Assembly (NCBI GenBank): GCA_027605045.1
Contig: JAQFWX010000145.1
Location: 1-64,000 of the forward strand
Source: Phallus indusiatus
Lineage: Eukaryota > Basidiomycota > Agaricomycetes > Phallales > Phallaceae
Length of the DNA stretch: 64,000 nucleotides
Direction of reading: 5' to 3'
Shown here: in pieces, positions 11,878 to 23,147 of the stretch
Layout of the letters: each line of letters starts with the position of its first letter
Numbering within the stretch: position 1 is the first letter of the stretch
Notes under the pieces: model-generated
What the model saw: the letters and a program-made list of their open reading frames with translations, nothing else
What the model was told of the DNA's origin: nothing
The model's database searches: none
Translations under genes and position numbers: made by a program

Positions 11878-13022
11878 CGTGCAATGAGCACAGTGCCGCT
11901 TGACATCAGCGTCCAGCTGACCAGGTGAGTGCCGTCGCTATGTCCCGCTGTGTCGTTCCCTCCTGACGACCACCACAGCAAGACGCCGTGTGTCTCCTGC
12001 CTTCCTTTGGTTTCTCACTATTTTTTTCTGTCCCAACTGCTTCACGCAACTCCTGTGTTCGTACCTGGCAATTTTGTTCGATCGTTTCGTCGCCATATCA
12101 AGACTACGCGTTCCTCTGACAGCTTGACTTCCGTAAGATTGGACCGTTTAAAGTTATGGAATTCTGCATCTCGTTTCACCCTAATTCTATGTCGCGTCTT
12201 CACCCTGTGGTCAATGTCTACCACGGCTCCGTCGATGACTTTGTTAGGTGAACGGGTAAAATTACACTACGCCCAACATTTTCTTATTATTTTTTTTCAC
12301 GTTTGCTTTATTTTCTTTTTCGTTATTATTTTATCAACGTAGAATTAGTCTAAGTCCTTATGGACATTTATGGTCTTCCTGTAGAATAGATTTCCCGGTG
12401 TATATAATTCACCGGAGTAACTGTAATTAAGTAGCATCATTGTAACTTACTCGAAACTTTATATTTTTATCTTTCTCTTAATAATTAGAAACTATAATAG
12501 TATAGAAGCCTCAGAATGTACTTACTTGTATCTTTATCTTCGTGTATACATCTTTTCTTGTTCATTTACAAGTTCCTTCTTCCCACCGCCCTAGTAGTAG
12601 CCAGTCGTAAATTTTTTTTCTTCCTGTCTTTCTTTCTTTCCTTCTCAATTCCCATTTATTTCAGTCCATGTCAGTATTCATTGAACTTCATGTAGATACA
12701 GCAGGTAGCACAATTTGAGTAGAGGTTTCTTTCTGAGTTTTCGTGGGCAGACAGGGATGCGTTCAGTCGCGGAGAGGAGAGTCCTCCCCCAATGTCCTGC
12801 GCAGCGACCAAGCTGCTGAAGAGGGTGGATAGCTTAACTTCTATTATATTTCAGAAATTTCAATTTGTGCATAGCTGATATGTTAATGGACTACGGTAAA
12901 GCTCATGTCGAAAAATTCCTGTGAGAGATTATCGTTAAAAAGACAGCTTAAAGGATGAGACAGAAATTGAAACACATACCAAGTCGGGTACCTAATCCCT
13001 GTCGTAACACGAACGTAAATTT
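11878..13022. other. Intergenic stretch, pyrimidine-rich
   Basis: About 1.1 kb between convergent genes. It is T/C-rich on the plus strand with several T-runs (12285-12330, 12610-12650). I see no gene. Confidence 0.4.
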
Positions 13023-14092
13023 TTAGTCGTCCGTAGAAGATCTTTTCCGCTTCGTCCTCAACTCCTGGTAACGAGTAGTACACACAATACGTCATTGAGC
13101 ATATAGATTATTTAGTCAAAAGAATTCTGCAGGTACTTACAAACGCAAAACCGTCATCCAAAATCGTAACGCTACGATAAGACGGCACAAGCTTCATTTT
13201 GAAGTTGCGAGTTTTGACCAGTAGGAACACTACATCCAGCTCGACTAATATACCCGAACGAATGCGCACAGGCGAAGATCGGTCAACAGAGGTTACTATC
13301 ACATTACTTGAAAACGAAGTAAAAAAAAAGGAATTCAATTCAGGACTGAGATCACTCACTCGTCTAAATAGTCACCCTGTTTCTGTTGCATCATGTACTG
13401 CACCAGATTGTCCTCCGAAAAATAAAAATACGAGGAATGCTTAATCTTTTCGGATAAAAGGCCCCTGGGATCCATTTCGGGAGGCAAATCTACGGCGGAG
13501 TCTACAGACTGGCCACTCCTGAGAGTAAAGTAGCGAGTCTTAAAAGTGATGGCGGGTAGGGTCCCAACAGAACTTTCGTCCATAGGCTGAACGTAACCCT
13601 GGCTGAATGAACATTGAAAATACTGATTGAACGCTTCGACCGCCTCGACAGCACAGTAAAACTCAGACGATTCGTGCCCTGTTAAAGTAATGTGCTGAAA
13701 ATCTAAACCGGGATTGATATGATCCCTTTGAATAGTTAGAGTAAAGAATAATAATGCAGAACGTCGCACACACCTAGGCGTGATTCCGCACGGTAGAGAG
13801 TAATCTGCGACGAAACCTTGAACTTTGAAATGCGCTTCCTCGGAATTGTCTTTCCAACGGAGACGAAAGTTTCCAAGTGCATCCTCGTACTGCTCCACAG
13901 CGGAGTGAATGATCTGAACATCTGTATAATTGGCAAGCTGAAAATTACGTTCTCCTCCGCTCGCCACAACATTGTAAATTTTGTCCAACAACTGACCTGC
14001 AGCAGTAGCCGTCAATTTGTAAGTTCGCGAGAATTAGACATGTACTCACGATTTTTGTCAGTAGATACCTGGGTAGACAGCTCGGCAGACAT
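13023..14092 (-). CDS. Uncharacterised basidiomycete protein
   Basis: I cannot name this gene. A five-exon model fits: 14050-14092, 13774-13996, 13360-13725, 13141-13306 and 13023-13064, total 840 nt and 279 aa. The protein starts MSAELSTQVSTDKNRQ. It has no signal peptide, membrane segment or catalytic motif I recognise. The C-terminus is basic (RTKRKRSS), a possible nuclear localisation signal. The layout (a conserved core, a strand-rich segment ending in RSVTILDDG, then a short basic tail) recalls a family of intracellular proteins expanded in Agaricomycetes and thought to have no assigned function. An alternative last exon in another frame (13035-13064 region) would give a longer acidic tail. 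Confidence 0.65.
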
Positions 14093-14447
14093 GAGAACGA
14101 TGTAGTCGTGAAAAATAGAGGTGGAAATACGATACCAAGACACATACCAATTTATATTTAAGTCTTTTTTTTGGATAACGTCACAGTCGGGTGTAGATAG
14201 TCAGCATCTCAAGTTCGGACACGATAGCCAGTGAGACCCTACGTCACGTTCGAGCCGCCAAGCATGCGATCGGAAGGACGATAAATTGCAGGTTTCACCA
14301 AAAATGTGGCGACATCCGCTCCGTTAGGCACAGAAGAATGTACTACAAGACACGGCCAGTAAAACACTTCCTCTCGTCGACTCGACTCGACTGATCTCGG
14401 ATGGATGGGGAAACAGATTCATTCAGAGTCAGCTAATGTAAAATACA
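14093..14447. other. Intergenic, nothing recognised
   Basis: About 350 nt between the start of the 279-aa gene and the 3' end of the dead kinase relic. No feature seen. Confidence 0.4.
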
Positions 14448-15275
14448 TTAAGCTGAGTCCACATGTGATTCAACAACGTCGTCCGAGTCGAAGAACAGAC
14501 CAACCAGTCTCGCAATTTTAATAAGCTCATTTTGCTCTTCGGAGACGGCTCTCATTGTCTTGTAAAATGACTCCAGAACAGGTGCCGGAGCTCCTGCTGC
14601 GCGGTGTGGTAGGTCCAGCTCTCCTTCATACTCCGAATACCAAGCATAGTCGGGGCATCCGAGTGATACACTGAAAGGACCCATAGTAGTAATATTCCAG
14701 TCACAGACGCTTGCGAAACGGCCTGTCTCCGCGTTCACATGGATATTATTCTCCGGGAGGTCAGCGTGGTTGGGAACTAGCAATTAGTCCGGGAGCTTCG
14801 AGATGAGCGTCGGGGAAGAGCGTTCTGGTAGCTCTTCCTAAAGTGCCTTGAGGTTCGACAAGTACTCGTCATACAGCGTGGCGCGATCGTTCATCAAACT
14901 CGGCATATTGTGCCATGCTGAGGCGGAAAATCTTGTGTGTGAGTAAAGTCAGTTGCACGGATTCCTTCCTTAAAGTGGGCGGAGGACGCGCCTAGCAAAG
15001 TCCGGAAGCGTTTACTAAAGAAGGCGAAAGTTGTCCCTGTACAGTTCGCCACGGGCAAGGTACATTAAAATCCCACCCACATTGTCCATCGTGTAGATGT
15101 GAAGTGTTGGCGACAAACTCGTGATGTGGCATAAAGCCTTTGTAACATCACTCGAGAAAGACATATCTAGGGCAAAGTGACAGGGACGGAACTGGACGAC
15201 GCGAGTGCCGTCGTCGGACACGACGGTGTAACTAGACCCGCCTTGTGCGAGTGCTGGGTGGACAGGTATGTGCAC
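14448..15275 (-). pseudogene. Aminoglycoside-phosphotransferase-like kinase relic
   Basis: The minus strand carries pieces of an APH-type kinase fold in order. The N-lobe-like part (15015-15275) has FRPCHFALDMS and LSPTLHIYTMDN. A middle helix (about 14830-14900) has TLYDEYLSNLKAL. The C-lobe (14448-14783) has VPNHADLPENNIHV in place of the family's HGDxxxxN catalytic loop, then VCDWN for the metal-binding DWE/DFG-like loop. Two in-frame stops (TAG and TAA at about 14843 and 14786) interrupt the frame, a frame change lies near 15000, and no ATG starts the reading frame. Such kinases are highly expanded in Agaricomycetes. It is clearly non-functional. Confidence 0.75.
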
Positions 15276-16159
15276 AAGTCGTCCAGTCTTTTAATCGCAG
15301 AGTGACCAAATTTGATTAACTGATTAGGATATGATTGCAGGTACAGTCAATGAATAAATATGATCATGTTATTCGACGCCTTCGCGCACAGAACATCGAT
15401 GCGAGTTTTCCAAGTATACAATACCTTATGTTTTCAAGATTATTGTCAAAGAGACCGAAGGTCTAAAATTTGTTTCTGGTCAAGGATTCAACTGCTGAGG
15501 TTGACAAGGATAACGGGGTTTTTGGACAAGAGACACGGTCGATTGATCGCGAACAGCGTCTCAAAATCCAAATATTAAGGAACTGGGACATCCTTTAACC
15601 AGAAAAAAAACGAGTGGGAATTTTACCGCTGACTGAATTGGCCAAGACGAGTCAAGACGAGCTTTAACTAACCGACACCACGAAACATTTTCATAGTAAA
15701 GATTGAATTTATCAAGATATACGCCACAGATTCCAGCAAATTCCCCGTCTCTGGGCCGTAACGGCGCCACGTACACGTACGCAATGATCAAAATAACCAG
15801 GGCATCATCTTTAACTTTTAGGGATGAGTGACCCTGTACCCAATTCTAATTTTGCAACGTCGAGACTCCACGTCACAATTGCTGCGTGTTGGGTTGAATA
15901 CTCTGAGTATACTCTCGCGAATAAAATACTTTTTTCGTCCCGCAACGTCCCTTTTTGTCTTTTGAGTGAATTCAGGGAAATGAAGCAAATCAGAAAGAAT
16001 TCAATTGGAGCTTTTGCCGCCTGCCAAGGAAATTCAAAGTTGAATGTGATTTCGAGTTCGCCAAGACGAACGTGTGTTATCAATATCTTTGGATGGGCGC
16101 CTTTTGTAATCATCACCTTCCCGCTCCTATATATAACACCGGTCGCAACGACCTTTGGA
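15276..16159. other. Intergenic stretch, nothing recognised
   Basis: About 880 nt upstream of the kinase gene. Open frames exist on both strands but none has splice logic or family resemblance. The long plus-strand frame reaching 16381 is only coding from 16160. Confidence 0.35.
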
Positions 16160-17688
16160 ATGTCTCCCCCATCTATTGCAATGGGTACATCTCTGCTGCA
16201 CTCTCATTCAACACAACCTTCAAATACAAAACGCAAGTCAAACTCAGCTCCCAGCAATGTTAGTAATAAAAAACCCGTGAACAAAGGAAATCAGCGTATA
16301 ACGCTTACGAGCAAGCATAATTGGTGGCGTACGTGCATGTTTTCCCCAAACTACATTTTATTTCTCCTTGTTCATCACTAAAAATTAACACAGTAATTGA
16401 CGTTGAAGAGGAGGACGATGACGACGACGAGTCTTTGCGGACTCCACAACCACCTCCATCCAAGCTATCCATTGATTGTGACCGGCCACCAGTCGACGTA
16501 TCACCACCTCTTTTCCATCCACCTGTTCACCCTTCATCTATTTTTGTTCATCACCCTCCACCTTCACCTTCCCCATTCCTCCAGCACTCTCAGCCCCCAT
16601 TCCCGTTCCCAGCTCCTCAAAATCCGACAGCTCGGTTGCTTCCTTTTGCATCTGGATCCACATCCGAAATTTTCAAATGTATTGTAAAAAAACCAGACAT
16701 CGTTCAAATGGAAATTAACGGCGAAGTTCAAACCAATGCACCCGACGTTCTTGCACAGTTCCTTGCGGAACTGCGTGTATACTCCGCTCTCAAAGGTCAG
16801 CACCGCAACTTCCCTGCCTATCTCGGCTCCCTTGAAGGCGTTGGAATGGTACTTGAATGTATAGAAGGCACAAGTCTACATCGTGTTCTCCTTGACGGAC
16901 CGCTGGACCGGTTCACAAAAATAAACATGCATGATCAATTGTTGGATGGATTGACATACCTTCATTCATTTGGTCTTTCTCATGGCGATCTCTCCCTTCT
17001 CAATGTTCTGGTAACTCGGACAGGGACACTCAAAATACTTGATTTTGGACGCAGCACCAGTATTGAATCCACATTCATCCCATCTTCAGATCCACCTCCA
17101 GAACCCGACTTGTCCATCTTTGGTATGAATTCTCCGTCCGCTTCTTACAGGCATACACATCCTTCTTCGGCCCACCACCATCACCAATACTACAACCACC
17201 AGCGCCCATCCCTTCAGCAGCGCACGTCTACAAGTCAATCAATCGCCATTCCACCCGACAGTCATCATATAACCTTACAACTCGGAAGAGATAGACACTC
17301 GCCATATTCCGTCACACGTGCACAATCTCCCACCTCAATGTTGAACGGAACGTCTTACGCGAGTAGTGGGAGCAGTACTTATTATCAGCCATTCGAGTCC
17401 ACGAAAAAAGAGCAGATTCATCCGGGAACAAGACCCTTTTCCGCGCCGGAAATATTAACGTCTCAATGCACCGACCCTTTACTGGCTGACGCATATTCCT
17501 TCGGTATGATTTTGTTATGTTTGGATTTGGGTGGGCTGGTGTCGTTCGAGGAGCGCAAGCAGATTGCATGGGAAAGTCCTCCTGGGCTCACCGACTGTTC
17601 GGTTTTTCGAGAACGTGTTCCTTGGTACGTTTGTGAAGTACACAAACGAAGACGGTTGACGAAAGACGATTTCATGGCCATTGACTGA
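16160..17688 (+). CDS. Protein kinase with long activation-segment insertion
   Basis: Eukaryotic-type protein kinase of unknown subfamily. Two exons: 16160-16328 and 16394-17688, total 1464 nt and 487 aa. The N-terminal ~110 residues are low complexity: basic and Ser-rich, then an acidic DVEEEDDDDDES run and Pro/His-rich sequence. The catalytic core follows: LAEFxAEL-type C-helix (FLAELRVYSAL), hinge near MVLECIEG, catalytic loop HGDLSLLNVLV at about residue 252 (HGD in place of HRD), DFGRS at about 273, and SAPEIL (APE) at about 405. About 130 residues between DFG and APE are Ser/Pro/His-rich and presumably a disordered loop. The canonical lysine of the VAIK motif is not obvious; KCIVKK is the candidate. 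It could be an active kinase or a divergent pseudokinase. Confidence 0.8.
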
Positions 17689-18130
17689 GGTCCTGGTTTT
17701 TCTTTTTGTTTCATGCTTCTTTACACTTTTTATGAAAGGCTTACGCGCAAGTTTTCTCTCCTATATCGTTAACCATTGTCATTCAACATTATGTATCAAT
17801 TTTTCTTTTCATCACATTCAGCGTGGACTTGGGCATTTATGGCATACATTTCACCATTTCTGATTATATCCACTTGCTCTTTTCTTTTCACTCGATATTT
17901 ATCGTATTGTGTAGTTTAGGTCTATGTTAAGTGAATTCCGTAGTTGATTCTCATCTCGAAATGCGGATTACTGTATTTGGAGCGAGTCCTTGTAACCTCC
18001 GAGCAACGGTCAATAATAAATTAATCCACTTCGAAATCCGTCAACAACTCCTGGTGACAGGATCTGAAGGTTGAAATAAATGCTACAAGAATTTACATAA
18101 AAGGGAATAATACATTCATATGTACAACAT
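17689..18130. other. Convergent intergenic region
   Basis: About 440 nt between two 3' ends, AT-rich. It should hold both polyadenylation regions. Nothing else seen. Confidence 0.4.
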
Positions 18131-19478
18131 CTACTGCGGCAGCGGCGGTTGCTTCGTTCCAGCAACCTTAAGTTTATCCTGCATTAACTCCTTAAACTCC
18201 TCCCGAAGTAATTCTTCTCTACGACTCCGTTCTTCTTTCTGCAATTTGAGAATACCTCTCTTCTCCTCTGCACTAATAACTTGATTTTCCTTCCTTAGTC
18301 GAACTGCGTTCATTCGTCTGTGTCGACTACCGCTCATAACATAACCAGCTGCTTCAAATGCAGCGATTTGATCGGAAGCCAGACCGATTTCACCACGACG
18401 AGGGATACGTGCGTTGGTATCATCCGCCAGAAAAGCGGCCATCGCGCTACCTTCACCTCGGAGGAGAGAGCCACCGTAAGATCGCTCGTCCACTTTTGCG
18501 GAGGCTTTGAACACAGGCTGAGGCCCGAGTTCTGTATCAGAGTCGTCGTCATCCTGCGGCATGGTGGCTGCTGCTGCAGTACCATTTTTGATGGTGGTGG
18601 TGAGTTCAGCCGTTGAGGAAGGAACCATGAGGTGAGTTAACGCATTTGTAACCGGTTTTTCGACCCATTCTTCACCTCTCTCGTCGTCAGATTCAGGACT
18701 AGGTGTTCTAGTCTTCGTCCGACTCCTCCTCCGTCGTCGGCTTTCTTCTTCAACGGATTTAGATCTAGTTCGCTCCCGTCGTTCATGGTGTCGTCTTCTC
18801 TTTGATTCGCGGTGTTCCTCTCTTTCTCGACGCTTATGAGCTCGTTTTTCTTTCCGCCTTCGTTCCTCTTCTTCAGAGTCTGTTTCTGATGATGATGGTG
18901 TCGCAGACCTGTCATGTCGACGACTTCGCTTTTTGGTACGTTTTCTACGGGGTGACCTCGATCTGGATCTAGACCTTTTCGTTACGAAAAATCAGCAAAA
19001 CAGATACACGATGGCAGATATATAAAATCATACATGCTGCGTGCCGGAGCTTTTGGTGAGGGAGGCCATATAGAAACTTGCTTGTTATCCCGTAATTGCT
19101 GGCGACTTGAAAAAAAAAATAAGAACCCAACTGAAAAAAAAGTAATAACTAGCATAGCACGAACTGCGTAAACCAATCACTGCCCCCAGTTTGATTATAA
19201 TTATCTCTCCTTCCTCTTCGTTCGGGGTACATATTACTTTGCGAATGCCAAGGTGCATTGTTCGTTTCTTTGGAATATTCCTCGTACTCCGGAGAATGTC
19301 TGCGACGGCCGTCATGATAGTCCCTGCCACGCTCTCTTTCCCGACCCGAGCTATTACTCCGACTCCTGGTTCGCTTTCGCTCTGGAGTCCGACTACGAGA
19401 ACGGTAACGAGAGCGATGAGAAGAGTCGCCGTTTCCTTGGGGGACTAAACTCATTCTGCTGGGGTGAACGGTGGCCAT
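18131..19478 (-). CDS. NKAP: NKAP-like splicing factor (SynMuv domain)
   Basis: Nuclear SR-like protein related to NF-kappa-B-activating protein, an RNA-binding splicing factor. Three exons: 19165-19478, 19034-19105 and 18131-18974, total 1230 nt and 409 aa. The N-terminus is Arg/Ser-rich (RSRYRSRSRTPERKRTRSRS). A short conserved SIWPPSPKAPAR motif falls in the 72-nt middle exon, followed by a second basic RS/ER-rich stretch. The C-terminal ~110 residues are the diagnostic SynMuv block: MAAFLADDTNARIPRRGEIG, AGYVMSGSRHRRMNAVRLRK and a coiled KEERSRREELLREEFKELM end. It is head-to-head with uS5m, with 199 bp between the starts. Confidence 0.93.
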
Positions 19479-19677
19479 GGTTGTTGTTCAGTCCGGGCTT
19501 GACTAGCTTGACTGCTGAGATAATCTTGTTTAGTAAGCGCCTTTGCTTTGAGAAATCCGAGTCGCTGCTCCGTCTTGCTTTTTTAAGTTCTCCTCGGTGA
19601 GCATTTCAGCTTTTTTTTTCATTGAGATTACAATAAATGATTGGAATTTTATTTTTAGCAGGGCATATGAGATAAAT
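19479..19677. promoter_or_regulatory. Bidirectional promoter NKAP / uS5m
   Basis: 199 bp between two divergent start codons; it necessarily includes both 5' UTRs. A T-rich tract lies at 19606-19620 and a second near 19650. Confidence 0.5.
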
Positions 19678-20898
19678 ATGTCTTTATTTAGGCATAGTCT
19701 CCAACGCGCTTTTTGCGCTCGATACTCCTCTCGAATGCGGACAACACAACGGTGGAATTCGACAGCTTCCCAAAATCCAAATGGACAAAAAATTGATGAC
19801 GGCTCCGTAACCTCGACTGCCATCCCACACCTCTCGGGCTCGGATACTCAGACAGTCACAACCAAAAGTAGTCCTGAAAATGCTGAGCTTGTCGAAGTCG
19901 AAGAGGGTGACGAAATAGTTTTAAGTGGAGATGACATTATGAGGATGATGGAGGAAGGCGAAAAAGATGAATCTGATGAAACACAATATTTTCTCTCCCC
20001 AGACGCTAGTGGTTCTGGCAGCGGTCTCGGACTGACGGGCAGAAATTTGGCAGATCTGACCACCAAACCTTCGCATTTCTACGCTCTTCCTGACCCTGTG
20101 TGGGACAATACCGAGCAGCACGTGTTTCAATCCTCCAAACGCGCTCCTTTACGTTACAATTCAAGTGTCTTCGATACCAACTGGACACCCATGTTTTTTG
20201 ACCTAAACGAAATCCACAAAGACCCCGATCCAGAGTTCGATAAACCATTCAATATCGATGATATTGATGAAGTTTCCGGAGCAAGTTCAGTAGACGAAAA
20301 TGAAATTCGCTCGCCTTTACATCATCTTCCCATCCCTTATAACGAACTTGACCGCTTGCATCGTTATCCTTTGATTTCATTACGTCGTACCCATCAGACT
20401 GGGAAGGGTAAAGTCCAGTCCCGCTACTCTCTTGTCGTCGTTGGCAACGGCAACGGTCTGGTTGGCATTGGAGAAGGAAAAGCGGAAGAACCCGCTCAAG
20501 CTATGGATAATGCTTTCGCCGAAGCCGTACGTAATATCGACTACGTGGACAGATTTGAAAATCGTACTCTATGGTCGGAAATGGAACTCAAGTTTGGATC
20601 GACTCGATTACATATGCGACCGCGTCCTGTTGGATTCGGTCTCATGTGCGCACCTGGTATTCATCAAATATTCAAAGCGGCTGGTATCAAAGATGCCAGT
20701 GCCAAAATTTGGGGAAGTAGGAATAAAATAAATGTTATCAAAACAACTATTATGATGTTACATTCCGGACATCAGCCTCTTGGTATGGGTGATGGTGTTG
20801 GTGGTAGAGCGAGAAGACCAGAAAAGAAGGCTGGGATGCGGGGTAGAACTGCTGTCGAGCTAGAACGCGGAAGGAGGTTGATTGATGCCAGGACATAG
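19678..20898 (+). CDS. MRPS5: Mitochondrial ribosomal protein uS5m
   Basis: Small-subunit mitoribosomal protein S5. A single exon of 1221 nt encodes 406 aa. The start at 19678 is the first ATG giving an Arg-rich, acid-poor presequence (MSLFRHSLQRAFCARYSSRMR), as expected for matrix import. The mid region is acidic. The S5 core begins near residue 240 with the N-terminal dsRBD-like part (ISLRRTHQTGKGKVQSRYSL, VVGNGNGLVGIGEGK) and continues to the C-terminal domain (RPVGFGLMCAPGIHQIFKAAGIKD, then WGSRNKINVIKTT). The identity is firm. It is one of the few intronless genes in the window. Confidence 0.95.
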   Translation: MSLFRHSLQRAFCARYSSRMRTTQRWNSTASQNPNGQKIDDGSVTSTAIPHLSGSDTQTVTTKSSPENAELVEVEEGDEIVLSGDDIMRMMEEGEKDESDETQYFLSPDASGSGSGLGLTGRNLADLTTKPSHFYALPDPVWDNTEQHVFQSSKRAPLRYNSSVFDTNWTPMFFDLNEIHKDPDPEFDKPFNIDDIDEVSGASSVDENEIRSPLHHLPIPYNELDRLHRYPLISLRRTHQTGKGKVQSRYSLVVVGNGNGLVGIGEGKAEEPAQAMDNAFAEAVRNIDYVDRFENRTLWSEMELKFGSTRLHMRPRPVGFGLMCAPGIHQIFKAAGIKDASAKIWGSRNKINVIKTTIMMLHSGHQPLGMGDGVGGRARRPEKKAGMRGRTAVELERGRRLIDART

Positions 20899-20994
20899 TG
20901 TACAATTCACAATATTTTCAATAGTAATAAAATTACACCCTTTCTTTGTCGCGTGAAATTATTCATGGTATTCATTATTACTTTTTGTGCGTAT

Positions 20995-22096
20995 TTACAC
21001 TTTCTCTCCCGAGTTTTTGCTATGAACTACCTCCCATAACTGATCCCGGATAGTCCAAGGTTCATCGAACCACATCCGCTTTTCGAAAACAAGATATTCT
21101 AGTACTCGCTTTGGTTCAGGCTGAGTAGTCGATGCCCGTGTCGAAATACTCTGAAAAAAAGATTCATAAGAAAGAATAAATTTCTATCATGACATTGAAA
21201 TTACCTGCAGTGAATCAAATTTCAAGCACGCTTGAACGAACCAACGTGTTCCGAATTTAGGTTCTGTTGGACCGTAGTGGCCTTGTAACGTTCGTATCGA
21301 CACACATTGCACTGGAGAAGAGAGGGAGTGTAATGTCCAATTCAGACTTTTTGACGAGCCTCGGTGTAATGCTTTAGTTCTCTCAAGGGCTCTTTGTCTA
21401 TAAAGTCCTTTTGTGAGTTGATTTACGGTTGGGGTGTGTCCTCTGTATTTGATGATTTATTTGCATGCGTAACTGAGAGCAAAAACTTCTTCCCGCTCAC
21501 CTGGCGATAGCAGTGTTTAGTTCCTTATAGGTGTTTAGTCCTATATCTCGTAAGGGCTCGAGCCATGTTTTGGGACGCGTCGATGTAGTGCGAAAGATTT
21601 GGTACGAGAAGGGTTTTAGTGTCGAATCCCAAGGAAAAGAATGACTTTTCGCTATTCGATGCATTCTGAATCAAGTCTAAGTGACGAAATAAAGGAACGA
21701 AATAACAAAAGTTATACGAGATGGCATTCGAAATTTTGTTGCTTAGGTTATGTTCAAAAGAAGCCCATATTTGCTTTATCGTTGTACCTCTTGTAAATAT
21801 GGACACAGGTACACGAAGATCTGTAAACACCTAGGTCAGTATATAAGAAAGCAGATAGCTAGATAGCAAAATTTACCAAGCAGATCCAAAGGCAGTCCCC
21901 ATAAATCGAAGTCTACCAGCTTATGTTGTTCCAGTAGCTTGATTCTTTCTAGTTCTCGGACAACGGTGTCTCCTTGTGCTTCTAAACTTTTGAGATTCAG
22001 ACGTCGACCACCCTCCGTGTGTGCATTTGCTCTTTGCAAGCATAAAAACGGAGATAATTTGCTTGTACTTTTCGCGGCGTTTCGAAAGACGAGCAT
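20995..22096 (-). CDS. mL45/Mba1-type mitochondrial ribosome-associated protein
   Basis: Tim44-like-domain protein of the mitoribosome mL45/Mba1 group, which binds the large subunit near the exit tunnel and the inner membrane. Five exons: 21877-22096, 21718-21820, 21501-21665, 21205-21442 and 20995-21150, total 882 nt and 293 aa. The ATG at 22096 gives a basic presequence (MLVFRNAAKSTSKLSPFLCL); the open frame extends further upstream without ATG. Family landmarks are LNTYKELNTAIARG, the helix KALHRGSSKSLNW, a strand block with FGTRWFVQACLKFDS and the C-terminal RVLEYLVFEKRMWFDEPW followed by IRDQLWE. Head-to-head with the CHCH gene, with 146 bp between starts. Exon joins were chosen by phase; the family call rests mainly on the C-terminal half. 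Confidence 0.82.
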
Positions 22097-22242
22097 TGAC
22101 GGGATCGGAACGAATTCGTCCAAAGCCGGCAAGACGCGTGAGTGCGTGCTATAGGTGCCGGTGCTTACTCAGCACATTTTTTCCAGCATTCTCTTGAACT
22201 TTGACCACTACATACCGCTGTATTCAGCTCACCCAGTCTATT
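22097..22242. promoter_or_regulatory. Bidirectional promoter mL45-like / Mix17-like
   Basis: 146 bp separate the divergent start codons of two nuclear-encoded mitochondrial genes. No specific factor site was identified. Confidence 0.5.
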
Positions 22243-22850
22243 ATGCCTGTAAGTCCTCATTCTGAGAAGCAAGTATACTAAATGGCTCATCTATGTCTCT
22301 AGCGTCAATCTCGTTCTCGTCCTGCAGCTCGCCCCGCACCTCCACCTGTGCAAAAGACGCAAACTAGGCCCGCAACAACAGCTGCCGCGCCTCCCATGCA
22401 AGCACCCCCAGCTCCAGCTCCTCATCCAGGTGCTGCTGCTGCTACCGGAAGCAGTGGCCCAGGGTTAATGGGTCAAATGGCCGCCACAGCCGGTAGTGTC
22501 GCCATGGGTAGCGTTTTGGGACACGGGCTTTCTTCGATGTTGTTCGGAGGTTCAAGGAGCGCAGAAGCCGTCGAACAGCCCGTGGCCCAACCTGCCCCTC
22601 AACAGCAACAGGCTATGTCTTGTGATTTCCAGGCTAAACGTAATTTCTCCTATTCATTCTATCATTTGTTCATTGGGTACTTACTTCTATCTTTTTGCAG
22701 AGTTGACAACATGTTTAGAAAGTGGCGACGTTCAAGCTTGTGCTTGGTACATTGATCAATTTAAAGCTGTAAGTTTTTTAATGGTCAGTTGTGTAGACAA
22801 TACGAATGACGGATATCCCGTAGTGCCAAGCTGCTGCGAAGCAGTACTAA
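22243..22850 (+). CDS. MIX17: CHCH-domain protein, CHCHD2/CHCHD10-Mix17 type
   Basis: Small twin-CX9C protein of the mitochondrial intermembrane space. Four exons: 22243-22248, 22303-22639, 22701-22768 and 22824-22850, total 438 nt and 145 aa. The first coding exon encodes only Met-Pro, so a single-exon gene finder would miss the start. The N-terminus is Arg/Pro/Ala-rich (RQSRSRPAARPAPPP). A Gly/Ala-rich hydrophobic segment follows (MGQMAATAGSVAMGSVLGHG), as in CHCHD2/10. The CHCH domain has CDFQAKQLTTC and CAWYIDQFKAC; both are CX9C, and the last cysteine lies on the 27-nt final exon. Family knowledge makes it a client of the MIA40 relay encoded at 63.2 kb. Confidence 0.92.
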
Positions 22851-23147
22851 TTTTCACTTGGTCGATATAATCGTAAAGTAGAATATATATATACTTAAGC
22901 ATAGGAGATGAAAATATCAGGGTTCAAACGCTTCTGTTGAATTTGCGATCGGCCGTAAATAAGGTTACGGTATTCACATTGAACGTGATGGGAGTCAAGT
23001 GGCCTACAAATGCCTAAAATAACTATGCAGCAATTTATGAAAGACACGGTGAATTCCAGATTAAGAGCGATTTGTGCTCAAGGTTTTATACGTACAATTA
23101 GAATTACAAATATAATAAACACAAAGCGACCTTTTAGCCGAACTGGG
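22851..23147. other. Convergent intergenic region
   Basis: About 300 nt, AT-rich, presumed 3' UTRs of both neighbours. Nothing else seen. Confidence 0.4.

Noticed and set aside
15824..16381. 185-codon plus-strand frame as a separate gene
   Set aside because: Only its end (from ATG at 16160) is exon 1 of the kinase; the upstream part has no family resemblance and no conserved start.
22097..22132. Upstream extension of the mL45-like protein to 22132
   Set aside because: The codon there is TTG; the first ATG at 22096 gives a good presequence.
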